From the NCBI GenBank assembly GCA_944326455.1, contig CALVEA010000013.1, positions 1 to 54,331 of the forward strand: DNA of 54,331 nt, written 5' to 3'. Positions 36,749 through 44,926 of the stretch are shown here, piece by piece. The stretch comes from Candidatus Gastranaerophilales bacterium (lineage in GTDB: Bacteria > Cyanobacteriota > Vampirovibrionia > Gastranaerophilales > Gastranaerophilaceae). Both the position numbers and the translations under genes were made by a program. Under the pieces are notes generated by a model. The model saw only the letters and a program-made list of their open reading frames with translations. It did no database searches and had not been told where the DNA came from. How positions within the stretch are numbered: the first letter of the stretch is position 1; each line of letters starts with the position of its first letter.

Positions 36749-37938
36749 AATTACTATTTGATTGCACAGAGCTTTCATACTATCAGGAATACAGCGGACA
36801 TCGAGCCGGAGTGTTTAATGTTGCGCTAAATTTATTTAAAGAACTAAAAAAAGAGGGTGTCAAAATAACTTTTATCTGCGATTACAGGCGCTATTATTTT
36901 ATGAAAGAAATTAAAGAGTTCCAAGACATTCCGCTTTTGGAAGAACATTCTTTTATAAATAAACTTTGGGGAAAAATCATATATTTAACCAGGAACTTCC
37001 CCCTCAGAATTAGGTATGCTATTTTAATTTTATCAAGATTTTACGACAGTTATTTTTATAGAATTAACAAAAAGAATCTTAACCAACTAAAAGATTTTGA
37101 AATCTTCTTTTCGCCATTTTCACCGCCGTCTAAAGAAGTTGCAAATGCAAATCTTAAAAGGTTCCGAATGATACACGATGTCATCCCTATAATGGAACAC
37201 GGGCTGAGTAAAAGTCCAAAAGATTGGTATTATAAGATATACAAAGATATAAATGCAGAAGATTATTATTTAACAAATTCAGAACAAACCAAAAAAGATG
37301 TTTTAAAATATTTTCCATTTATTAAAAACGAAAACATAAAAACCACTCTTCTCGGAGCAGATGATAAATTCAAACCTGTTAAAGACAATACTGCAGAAAA
37401 ATATGTCTTTTCTCTCTGCACTCTTGGCAAACGTAAAAATATTATTTTTGGAATAAGGAACTTTTTTAACTTCATAGATAAGCACCAAATTAAGGACCTA
37501 AAATTAATTTTGGGCGGAGGAACCTGGAAAAAATTTGAAAATGAACTGCTAAAAGAATTGGACAAAGTTGATATTAGCAAAATTGAAATGACAGGCTATA
37601 TAAAAGATGAGGACTTACCAAAATACTATTCTAATGCTGTTATGTTCATATATCCATCCTTGTACGAAGGTTTTGGACTGCCGGTCTTGGAAGCAATGAA
37701 ATGCGGCTGCCCGGTTATAGCTTCAAACAAATCTTCTATACCGGAAGTTCTTGAAGACTGCGGAATTTTAATTAATCCGGAAAATGATACCGAAATGATA
37801 AACGCTTTTGAAAAAATGTATTTTGACACAGAATTCAGAAACAGATGCATAGAAAAAGGATTAAAAAGAGCTGAGGACTTCAACTGGAACAAATGTGCAC
37901 TAGAACTTCTTGAGTTTATTAAAACAAAGTGTATTTAG
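36745..37938 (+). CDS. GT4-family glycosyltransferase
   Basis: This 397-residue GT-B enzyme has an N-terminal Rossmann half and a C-terminal donor half with MFIYPSLYEGFGLPVLEAM, GCPVIASNKSSIPEVL and GILINPEND, including the E(x7)E retaining-GT4 motif. It begins within the stop of the preceding GT2 gene. The 3' end overlaps the convergent RgpF-like gene by 39 bases. Confidence 0.92.
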   Translation: MKLLFDCTELSYYQEYSGHRAGVFNVALNLFKELKKEGVKITFICDYRRYYFMKEIKEFQDIPLLEEHSFINKLWGKIIYLTRNFPLRIRYAILILSRFYDSYFYRINKKNLNQLKDFEIFFSPFSPPSKEVANANLKRFRMIHDVIPIMEHGLSKSPKDWYYKIYKDINAEDYYLTNSEQTKKDVLKYFPFIKNENIKTTLLGADDKFKPVKDNTAEKYVFSLCTLGKRKNIIFGIRNFFNFIDKHQIKDLKLILGGGTWKKFENELLKELDKVDISKIEMTGYIKDEDLPKYYSNAVMFIYPSLYEGFGLPVLEAMKCGCPVIASNKSSIPEVLEDCGILINPENDTEMINAFEKMYFDTEFRNRCIEKGLKRAEDFNWNKCALELLEFIKTKCI

Positions 37939-38832
37939 AATTTTGAATATATTTTTTTCAAGAAAAATTACAATAATTCGGCTCTCGCATGGCAAATTTT
38001 TTAAGATTATATAGCGGGTCTTTCTATAAAAATTCATATCGTTAAGTATATTGGGTTCTAATTGCATCAATCTCTCAGCATTTGTTTTAATTAGTTCTTG
38101 CGGATAATCTTTTCCTATAAGACTTTCCCAGCCTCTAATCTGACCTTCTGCACAAATACCATGCTTCACCAATGATGTTTTTAAGAACGGGAATTTGTAC
38201 CATTTTAAAAGTCTGTCCCATTTATTTATAACGCAATTAATAGTATGACTGTAGCGATTTATATACACCGCACACTTAAATCCATTGGTTTTAAGAGTTT
38301 CAGAAAGCCCAATCTCGTATGATATAATAATGTCATTTTTTGAGTCTTTGCGTATAATACCTTTAATAAACTTTTCAAAGACTCCAAAAGTCTCTTTCTT
38401 TAATAAAATGAAATAACTCTGTATGTGCGGTCTATAAGGTTCCAGAACATCTTCTTTTGTTTTCTTTAAACCATAATTATTTCTCGTAAGTCCCCAATAA
38501 TCACACTTCTTTTTAGACATCTTATCAAAAATCGGTTCTAATGAATAAAATGGACCATAAACAGAATCATTCACCAGAAGCAGTTCATCAAAAACTAAGC
38601 CCTTATTTTTTGCAAACAAGAACCCACGCTTGTACGAACCGAAATCATATTCTCCATGCCTGCCGATAATTGTAAAATCCGCAACATCTGCTATCTTTTG
38701 AGGCGAACATTCCGTATCCGATACAAAGATTATACAGTCACAAACTTTCTTTAAGGCTTTTAAATAATAGACGACATAATCATCTATAATATTATCTCTA
38801 TCCCAGTGAGCAAATACACAGAGTCTTTTCAT
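37900..38832 (-). CDS. RgpF-like rhamnan-synthesis protein
   Basis: This protein is about 310 residues from the chosen ATG and belongs to the RgpF group (pfam RgpF), linked to rhamnose-rich polysaccharide synthesis. KRLCVFAHWDRDNIIDDYVVYYLKALK, IIGRHGEYDFGSYKRGF, LLVNDSVYGPFYSL and CDYWGLTRN are characteristic. An in-frame ATG 12 codons upstream (38868) is possible; I prefer 38832 because family members begin near KRLCVFAHxD. Its end overlaps the convergent GT4 gene by 39 bases. It points towards a rhamnan-like surface glycan built with the three transferases upstream. Confidence 0.85.
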   Translation of the reverse strand: MKRLCVFAHWDRDNIIDDYVVYYLKALKKVCDCIIFVSDTECSPQKIADVADFTIIGRHGEYDFGSYKRGFLFAKNKGLVFDELLLVNDSVYGPFYSLEPIFDKMSKKKCDYWGLTRNNYGLKKTKEDVLEPYRPHIQSYFILLKKETFGVFEKFIKGIIRKDSKNDIIISYEIGLSETLKTNGFKCAVYINRYSHTINCVINKWDRLLKWYKFPFLKTSLVKHGICAEGQIRGWESLIGKDYPQELIKTNAERLMQLEPNILNDMNFYRKTRYIILKNLPCESRIIVIFLEKNIFKILNTLCFNKLKKF

Positions 38833-39004
38833 AACAGTTATTTTATCATAAAACTTGTCCTTAAGCATTATTCACCGGCATTCAGATAAGGCTTTATTTT
38901 CAATAAAAAAAATTACCCAAAAATTTGCCCCCCAAATTCATCCATTTATTTGATTACAAAACTTAACAAATACTTTAAACTAACAATATTGAATGGGGAA
39001 TGAT

Positions 39005-39880
39005 ATGGTAAAAACTAATTTAAAAGAGAAAAAAGCAGCTTCAAAAGCTAAGCTTAAGGTAGTTGACGATAGTGCGATAAAAACCACCGCTTACAGTGAT
39101 ATTAATTTAAAGCAGTGGAGAAATTATGAGCACATTAAAACTGATACATTATGGGAATTTCCGTCCAGATTGAAAGAAGGCGGACATTCAAACGAATATC
39201 ATGGAAATTATATTCCTCAAATTGCTCAGCAAATTTATGAAAGATTTACTAAAGAAAATGATATAGTGTTGGACTTGTTCTTTGGTTCCGGAACATCCGG
39301 CATAGAAGCAATAAATATGAAACGCCGCTGTATAGGGGTCGAGTTAAAAGACGATCTGGTCGAAACAGTTTCTAAAAAGTTCACCCAAAAGCAGTTAGTA
39401 ACAGACGTCAATATTATTTGTGCAGATTCTGCAAGTGAAGATGCAAAAGAAAAAATTCAGGCACGTTTAGATGTTATGGGTGAAAAAAAAGCACAACTTT
39501 TGATGCTTCATCCGCCGTATGATGATATAATCAAATTTTCTGACAGAAAAGAAGATTTATCTAATTGTGCTACGACAGAAGAATTTTATAACTTGTTTGA
39601 AAAAGTTGCTAAAAATGGGTATGATTTACTTGAAAAAGGACGTTTTGCCTGCCTTATTATAGGTGATAAGTATGCAAACTCACAGCACATACCTCTGGGG
39701 TTTGAATGCATGGCTAGAATGAATAGGCTTGGCTTTATTACCAAAGCTATTATAATAAAAGATATGCAGGGTAATGAACGTGCTAAGGGTAAAACTGCTA
39801 ATCTTTGGAGATATAGAGCTTTAGCCGGAGGTTTTTATATTTTTAAGCACGAATATGTTATGGTATTTCAAAAAGTATGA
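39005..39880 (+). CDS. Orphan DNA methyltransferase (amino-methyltransferase type)
   Basis: This 291-residue protein has SAM-binding motif I DLFFGSGTSGIEA (90-102) and catalytic motif IV HPPYDDIIKFS (169-179), where most N4/N6 methylases read (D/N/S)PP(Y/F). The order is motif I before motif IV, with a short C-terminal part. A WEFP segment (50-53) precedes motif I, as in small prophage-type methylases. No restriction enzyme or specificity subunit is nearby. GGGGA precedes the ATG at 39005; an ATG at 38993 is in frame. Target sequence unknown. It overlaps the next gene by four bases. Confidence 0.82.
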   Translation: MVKTNLKEKKAASKAKLKVVDDSAIKTTAYSDINLKQWRNYEHIKTDTLWEFPSRLKEGGHSNEYHGNYIPQIAQQIYERFTKENDIVLDLFFGSGTSGIEAINMKRRCIGVELKDDLVETVSKKFTQKQLVTDVNIICADSASEDAKEKIQARLDVMGEKKAQLLMLHPPYDDIIKFSDRKEDLSNCATTEEFYNLFEKVAKNGYDLLEKGRFACLIIGDKYANSQHIPLGFECMARMNRLGFITKAIIIKDMQGNERAKGKTANLWRYRALAGGFYIFKHEYVMVFQKV

Positions 39881-40152
39881 CAAATGAAGGTTTGATTATA
39901 AATATAAAAATTATTCCTAACTCTTCTAAAAATGAAATTATCCAAGAGGGTGACTGCGCAAAAGTAAAAATAACAGCGCAGCCCATTGAAAACAAAGCTA
40001 ATAAAGCTTTGATAGAATTTTTGTCAAAGACTTTCAAGGTTGCAAAAACAAACATTCAGATTATTAAAGGCGAAACCTCTAAACTAAAAACTCTTTTGTT
40101 TAAAGTTGATGATAAAAAGAGATTAGAGATAATTTCAAGATTGACAAAATAG
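39877..40152 (+). CDS. YggU/DUF167-family protein
   Basis: This 91-residue protein matches DUF167. IKIIPNSSKNEIIQ, VKITAQPIENKANKALIEFLSKTF and IIKGETSKLKTLLF are the family blocks. Its function is not known. It overlaps the methyltransferase stop by four bases, so the two are coupled. Confidence 0.9.
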   Translation: MTNEGLIINIKIIPNSSKNEIIQEGDCAKVKITAQPIENKANKALIEFLSKTFKVAKTNIQIIKGETSKLKTLLFKVDDKKRLEIISRLTK

Positions 40153-40198
40153 CCTAAAAAATATACTATTATTCTATACAGAGATAAGAGGGTGTACT

Positions 40199-40501
40199 AT
40201 GAATAAACGCTGGTATGATGTTGATCCTACGGTAAGCTTAGCAGTAAGCTTGATGAGAAATGCTAACATTATGACCCAGTATAAGTGCGCGGATTATATT
40301 GTTAAAAAATCAAAAGAAAACGGAATTGATTTATCAGAAAATATTCTAACAGACGCATTTAATTATGTTCTAAGAAGGTGGTATGACACAGATCAAAAAA
40401 TAGCAGAAGCTTTTGAATACCTTAAACTCATGCCTCTTGAACTCCAAAAGGAACTCTCTCTTGAATTAATTAACCTTCTCCAAGAGGAAGAAGTTCACTA
40501 G
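40199..40501 (+). CDS. Small duplicated-motif protein, RWYD family (copy 3)
   Basis: This 100-residue protein has RWYDVDPTV at residues 4-12 and RWYDTDQKI at 60-68. Each is followed by a hydrophobic helix (AVSLMRNANI; AFEYLKLMPL) and a second helix. The units are 56 residues apart, close to the 58 in the copy at 848-1171. GAGGG precedes the ATG. It has no signal peptide or membrane segment. It lies six bases ahead of an antiporter gene on the same strand. It is a third paralogue of a family I do not recognise. Confidence 0.88.
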   Translation: MNKRWYDVDPTVSLAVSLMRNANIMTQYKCADYIVKKSKENGIDLSENILTDAFNYVLRRWYDTDQKIAEAFEYLKLMPLELQKELSLELINLLQEEEVH

Positions 40502-40506
40502 AAATA

Positions 40507-41826
40507 ATGGAAGAATTTATTACACTAGCAACAAATCCGGCAATAGTATCAGTAGTAATACTGTGCATATTGTGTTTAAAAAAAGTTAATGTGCTTCTCT
40601 CTATAATCGTCTCAACACTTATTGCTGGTCTGCTTGCGGGTATGGATATAACTCATGCGATGAATGTCTTTATCTCAGGTATGGGAGGTAATTCCGAAAC
40701 CGCTCTGAGTTATATTTTGCTTGGAACCTTTGCTGCAACAATGGCGCATTCAGGATTTACTGATAAATTATCGGATAAAATTACCAAATTGATTGCAGGC
40801 AGAAAGTTTGTGTTACTTCTTATTTTAACCCTGATTGCGATGGCATCACAAAACCTGATACCTATACACATTGCATTTATTCCTATAATCATCCCGCCGC
40901 TATTAAGCATTATGAATTCTTTAAATATCGACAGGCGAGCTGTTGCATGTGTTTTGGCTTTTGGGTTAAAAATGCCTTATATAACTATACCTGTAGGTTT
41001 CGGGCTTATTTTTCAGAATCTAATAGCAGATAACTTGGTTCAAAATGGAGTGAATGTACTAAGATCTGATATATGGAAATCAACCTTTATACTTGGCTTA
41101 GCAATGATAACAGGTCTGCTAATTGCCGTATTTATAAGCTACAGAAAACCAAGAACATATAAAAACAATCCTATTGCAGGGCTTTCTGAACAGCCTAGAC
41201 CTTGCAGCAAATACACCGCCTGGATAGTCGGGCTGGCTGCAGTTTTGACATTTGTTGTTCAATTAATCACCCATTCTCTGCCTTTAGGGGCTCTGGTAGG
41301 ATTAGGTATTATTTTTACATTAAAAGTAATTCCTAAAGAGAAGATGGATCACATGATGAACGAAGGTATTTATCTTATGGGGTATGTTGCATTTGTGATG
41401 CTTGTTGCAGCAGGCTTTGCAGCTGTATTGAAAGAATCCGGAGCCATAGAGACACTTGTTACAACGATTCTTTCCGTGTTACCGGAAAATATTTTAATTA
41501 CATCTTTAATATTCCTGCTCATCGGATTATTTATAACAATAGGAATCGGAACCTCCTTTGGGACAATTCCGATTCTGGCTGTATTGTTTGTTCCTGTATG
41601 TGTAAAACTGGGGTTTAATACCCAGCAGATGGTGGTTTTACTGGCTGCTGCCGCCGCTCTCGGGGATGCCGGCTCACCGGCTTCTGATACAACTCTTGGT
41701 CCTACTGCAGGGCTAAATGCCGATGGTCAGCACAATCATATTTTTGATACCTGCCTTCCGACTTTTCTTCACTACAATATAGCCTTAATTCTTTTTGCTA
41801 TATTAGGAGTTTACCTCTTTGCCTAG
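40507..41826 (+). CDS. Na+/H+ antiporter-family (NhaC/YuiF-like) transporter
   Basis: This 439-residue protein has about 11-12 membrane segments and belongs to the ion transporter superfamily. GTFAATMAHSGFTDKLSD, LTLIALMASQNLIPIHIAFIP-like residues, IGIGTSFGTIPILAVLFVPV and the late LLAAAAALGDAGSPASDTTLGPTAGL are conserved in Na+/H+ antiporter family members of the YuiF type. Substrate could instead be an organic acid. It lies six bases after the RWYD gene; its stop overlaps that of the convergent gene. Confidence 0.85.
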   Translation: MEEFITLATNPAIVSVVILCILCLKKVNVLLSIIVSTLIAGLLAGMDITHAMNVFISGMGGNSETALSYILLGTFAATMAHSGFTDKLSDKITKLIAGRKFVLLLILTLIAMASQNLIPIHIAFIPIIIPPLLSIMNSLNIDRRAVACVLAFGLKMPYITIPVGFGLIFQNLIADNLVQNGVNVLRSDIWKSTFILGLAMITGLLIAVFISYRKPRTYKNNPIAGLSEQPRPCSKYTAWIVGLAAVLTFVVQLITHSLPLGALVGLGIIFTLKVIPKEKMDHMMNEGIYLMGYVAFVMLVAAGFAAVLKESGAIETLVTTILSVLPENILITSLIFLLIGLFITIGIGTSFGTIPILAVLFVPVCVKLGFNTQQMVVLLAAAAALGDAGSPASDTTLGPTAGLNADGQHNHIFDTCLPTFLHYNIALILFAILGVYLFA

Positions 41827-42254
41827 CCGTTTAACCCGTAGTTAAAGTCTTCTTGGATATTTGTTGTAAGCATTGTTTTCATAGATTCAATGTATGCGTT
41901 AACTTCTTCAAGTTCAGCACTGTCTGTTGTGATTTGAGCATCAAGTGCTGTTTCCCAAGCTGTCATTTCATTTAATTGATCTTGAAATTCTGCTGTAATT
42001 TTATCAATTTCTTCTTCAAAATCAGGAATTTGTGTATAATCAAGATATTCTGCTTGTAATTCAGCATCATCTTCATACAATCCTTTGAAGTAATCTCTTA
42101 CTTCGTGTTCTCTTGATGACTTCAAAGATTGCAAGTCAGCTTGTGAATATGTAGCTAAAGTTTTCTGAGTTTGGTACTCAGTGATTTCAAGGTTTAATTG
42201 ATTTCTTCTTAACTTGTAGCTTAAAAGTGTTTCGTGTAAATTTGCTATTGCCAT
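41823..42254 (-). CDS. Small coiled-coil protein, unknown
   Basis: This 143-residue protein is almost wholly helical, with two long coiled-coil-like stretches (about 5-60 and 75-130), for example LLSYKLRRNQLNLEITEYQ and ELEEVNAYIESMKTMLTTN. It has no signal peptide, no membrane segment and no Cys. The small helical character and simple N-terminus (MAIANLHETLL) resemble type III-secreted needle or helper proteins only in general form. Its promoter has the 19-base motif shared with the 49-residue gene. The function is unknown. Confidence 0.82.
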   Translation of the reverse strand: MAIANLHETLLSYKLRRNQLNLEITEYQTQKTLATYSQADLQSLKSSREHEVRDYFKGLYEDDAELQAEYLDYTQIPDFEEEIDKITAEFQDQLNEMTAWETALDAQITTDSAELEEVNAYIESMKTMLTTNIQEDFNYGLNG

Positions 42255-42275
42255 CTTTCGTCACCATCTTTTTTA

Positions 42276-42294
42276 AATCTTACATATATATAAA
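42276..42294 (-). promoter_or_regulatory. Shared promoter motif, site B
   Basis: TTTATATATATGTAAGATT on the minus strand is 21 bases before the start at 42254. It is identical to the site at 10160-10178 and similar to 27741-27763. Confidence 0.55.
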
Positions 42295-42351
42295 AACAGA
42301 TAACGAAAGTGTATTTCAATCTTATATAAAATTGTTACAATTCTTAACAAA

Positions 42352-42897
42352 TTATTTTATCAATGCTTGAACTTCTTTAAATTTAGGATTTTTAGCTCCT
42401 TTTAACAATTCAAATAAAACCATTTCTGTAGTTTTTATATGAACCCCATAATCCCGCATATATTTTAAACCTGAAATATACTCCTCTAAAGCTCTGCTCC
42501 CGCACGCATCTTTTACTAGGTGAACTTCAAATCCGTTTTCAATAAGCGAAGCAGCCGTTTGATGAACACAAATATGAGTTTCTATACCAAAAAGAATTAC
42601 CTGCTTTCGTTTAGTCCCCGCTAAATCAGAGAGTACGTTAGCTTCAGACAGTGCATTAAAAGAAGTTTTCTCAAAATAAACAGCACCCGGAGCATTGTCT
42701 TTTATTGAAAGAATTGTAGAACCCAGTCCTTTAGGATACTGTTCTGATATAAAGATTGGTAAATCCAAAAGAGCAGAGGCTTTTGCTATAATTGTTGAAT
42801 TTTTCTCAACAATTTCCGGATTAAAAACCGCATTTAGTAAACGGTCTTGCACATCAATAATTAATACCAAACTGTCTTCTGTATTAAGTATAGCCAT
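42352..42897 (-). CDS. Isochorismatase-family hydrolase (YcaC-like)
   Basis: This 181-residue protein has the cysteine-hydrolase triad: Asp15 in LIIDVQDRL, Lys77 in YFEKTSFNAL and Cys110 in GIETHICVHQTA. Family members include isochorismatases, nicotinamidases and YcaC. The ETHICV block fits the YcaC-like branch, but no substrate can be assigned. GGAG precedes the ATG. Its start lies 14 bases inside the end of the upstream gene. Confidence 0.9.
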   Translation of the reverse strand: MAILNTEDSLVLIIDVQDRLLNAVFNPEIVEKNSTIIAKASALLDLPIFISEQYPKGLGSTILSIKDNAPGAVYFEKTSFNALSEANVLSDLAGTKRKQVILFGIETHICVHQTAASLIENGFEVHLVKDACGSRALEEYISGLKYMRDYGVHIKTTEMVLFELLKGAKNPKFKEVQALIK

Positions 42898-44098
42898 TTG
42901 TATTCTCCTTTTTATATTCTGAAATAAATTGCTCTAACAAATCTTCCAGCAGCCCCGGCTCAAGTTCTTCCGGCTCAAGTGTAATCCTTTTAGCATCAAT
43001 ATTAGATGAATCTTTTTGAAAAGTAATATCTATATTAATTTTTGAAAAACCCGGACATGTTATCCGAAATGAACTGCTTGAATGTTTTCCTTTTATATAA
43101 AACGTGCCGTATCCATCTCCCGAACCTTGCTCCAGAAGGGTTCCCGGGAGTTTCTCCGAATATTTCTGCTGTATATGATAAAAGACCGGAGTAATCACCT
43201 GTTCAACCTTCTTGCCAAACTCATGTCTAAATTGTTTAAAATTACTATATGGAGAAGCCGTTGTTTGAAGCATACTTAAAGGAACTGACTTTTCATTCAC
43301 GGTATCTTTATCATAATTTATAGCTTCATGGAGTTTATTTAAAACTTCATTAATAAGCTGCTGCCGTTTCTGATTCGTAATGGTAGATATACCTGCATAT
43401 ATTTTTTGAGGAAGTTCAGAGCGTATCTTTTCCCACAGCTTGTTTGCGGAAGCCAAATCTGTATCAAACAGCATAAGAAAGTATTTATTCACGGCATAAG
43501 TCATCAGGATATCGTTCTTTCTGATATTTTTTAGAATTGCTGTCTCTATCATATTTGGTTTTAAAAGAAATTTTACCTTGTCATTAGGTGATATTGCCAT
43601 AAAGACTGCTTTGCCGGAAGTTGAATCAAGTTCTGCCAATTCTTTATCAATAATAAAATTATAATCAAGAAAAACTTCATTATTTCTTGATATAACACTG
43701 TTACGAACTAAAATATCCCGGTATTTTCTATTCTTTTCAAGCAGAGAAGAAACTGTCAGAGCCGGAACCAGTCTTGCCTGAAATTCTTTATCTGACGCAA
43801 GTACTGTTATGTAATCAAACATCCCTCTTTGATATGCTTGAACCTTAAATTGTTCATCGTCATTATATCCAAAAACAATTACCGGGGTATCTTTAACGAT
43901 ATTTAATAACTCTAAAGTCTTATTTTTTGAGTTCTCGCTGTTTACAATAATCACAGCCGTAGGTACTAAATGAATTTTTTCGGGTAATTCATCAAAAGAA
44001 AACGTAAAAAGCTCATCACTTTTTCTAAGAATAAATTTTTCTCTAATATAATCAAAAAAATCCAGATCATCCGAAATAAGAACTATCTTATTAGCCAT
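42884..44098 (-). CDS. Degenerate receiver / GGDEF-like signalling protein
   Basis: This 404-residue protein begins like a receiver (KIVLISDDLDFFDYI) with the acidic pair Asp10/Asp11, but the phosphoacceptor site reads VIIVNSE, with Asn53 for Asp. A second domain (about 125-270) has GGDEF-like secondary structure (KAVFMAISPNDKVKF, ILKNIRKNDILMTYAVNKYFLMLFDT, KIYAGIST) without the GGDEF signature, so it is probably catalytically inactive. The C-terminal 130 residues are unrecognised. It lies between the HDOD gene and the isochorismatase-like gene in one run. It may bind a partner or nucleotide without making one. Confidence 0.7.
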   Translation of the reverse strand: MANKIVLISDDLDFFDYIREKFILRKSDELFTFSFDELPEKIHLVPTAVIIVNSENSKNKTLELLNIVKDTPVIVFGYNDDEQFKVQAYQRGMFDYITVLASDKEFQARLVPALTVSSLLEKNRKYRDILVRNSVISRNNEVFLDYNFIIDKELAELDSTSGKAVFMAISPNDKVKFLLKPNMIETAILKNIRKNDILMTYAVNKYFLMLFDTDLASANKLWEKIRSELPQKIYAGISTITNQKRQQLINEVLNKLHEAINYDKDTVNEKSVPLSMLQTTASPYSNFKQFRHEFGKKVEQVITPVFYHIQQKYSEKLPGTLLEQGSGDGYGTFYIKGKHSSSSFRITCPGFSKINIDITFQKDSSNIDAKRITLEPEELEPGLLEDLLEQFISEYKKENTNGYT

Positions 44099-44110
44099 AC
44101 AGAGCCGCCT

Positions 44111-44908
44111 TTATGTGAGTTCTGAAATCAAGAGTTCAGCTTTTTCAAGAATAGTTTTTCGCAAGTCATCAATTTCACTAAAATCAATACTTAAGGTATT
44201 GAGGAAATCTCTATCGACCATATTAGGTTTAAATTTTTCCTGCACCAATGTATCTACAAGGTTTACAAGACTGCAAGGAACAGGCATAGATGAAAGAGCC
44301 GGAGTATGGTGATAGGATATAATATTTGAGAGTAATATTGGCATTTGCCATCGCTTCGCAAGCAGTGCGCCTGTTTTAACATGATCAGAATTAAAATAAT
44401 TATCTTCAGCCATCAGAATATCAGCACCTTCGGCGACAGCACTCACGACTCTGGCATAAACTCTTTCACTTGAGGAGTGGAGAACAATTTTACCAATATC
44501 ATGCACAAATCCGGCAATAAAAGCGTCATCCGGATCCATAATTTTTGTTATAGTTGCAAGATACTCACACCCTGCTGCAACTTTTATTGAATGCTTCCAA
44601 AGCTCCTTGTCTCCTTGGTTTGACATCATAGGCTTCATTGCAACCGCAACTATTATATTTTTAACCTTTACCATCCCCAATAGAGACAACGCTATATTTA
44701 TAGAACTTATTTGCTGGGTAAATCCATAATATGCTGAGTTTACCAGAGCAAGCATTTTTATGGTCAAAGACTGGTCATACATAACCATATCGCCAAGTGC
44801 TTTCATACTGACATTAGGTTCTTTCATTAAATTCAGCACTTTCACTATAACACTCGGCATAGCCTGTATATCTTTTACTGCGTTAACCAGTTGAATAGTC
44901 CTGTCCAT
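44111..44908 (-). CDS. HDOD-domain signalling protein
   Basis: This 265-residue protein is an HDOD domain. The blocks LPSVIVKVLNLMKEP-like (MPSVIVKVLNLMKEPNVSMKALGDMV), SLTIKMLALVNSAYYG, ISSINIALSLLGMVKVKNIIVAV and AGFVHDIGKIVLHS are all present. HDOD proteins regulate two-component or c-di-GMP signalling without a proven enzymatic activity. No second domain is fused. It precedes the degenerate receiver/GGDEF-like gene by 12 bases, so the two probably work together. Confidence 0.9.
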   Translation of the reverse strand: MDRTIQLVNAVKDIQAMPSVIVKVLNLMKEPNVSMKALGDMVMYDQSLTIKMLALVNSAYYGFTQQISSINIALSLLGMVKVKNIIVAVAMKPMMSNQGDKELWKHSIKVAAGCEYLATITKIMDPDDAFIAGFVHDIGKIVLHSSSERVYARVVSAVAEGADILMAEDNYFNSDHVKTGALLAKRWQMPILLSNIISYHHTPALSSMPVPCSLVNLVDTLVQEKFKPNMVDRDFLNTLSIDFSEIDDLRKTILEKAELLISELT

Positions 44909-44926
44909 ATTATTACCTGAATTAAA

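Noticed and set aside
41823..42254. Calling the coiled-coil protein a type III needle subunit
   Set aside because: Only general helical form fits; length and sequence motifs do not match known needle proteins.
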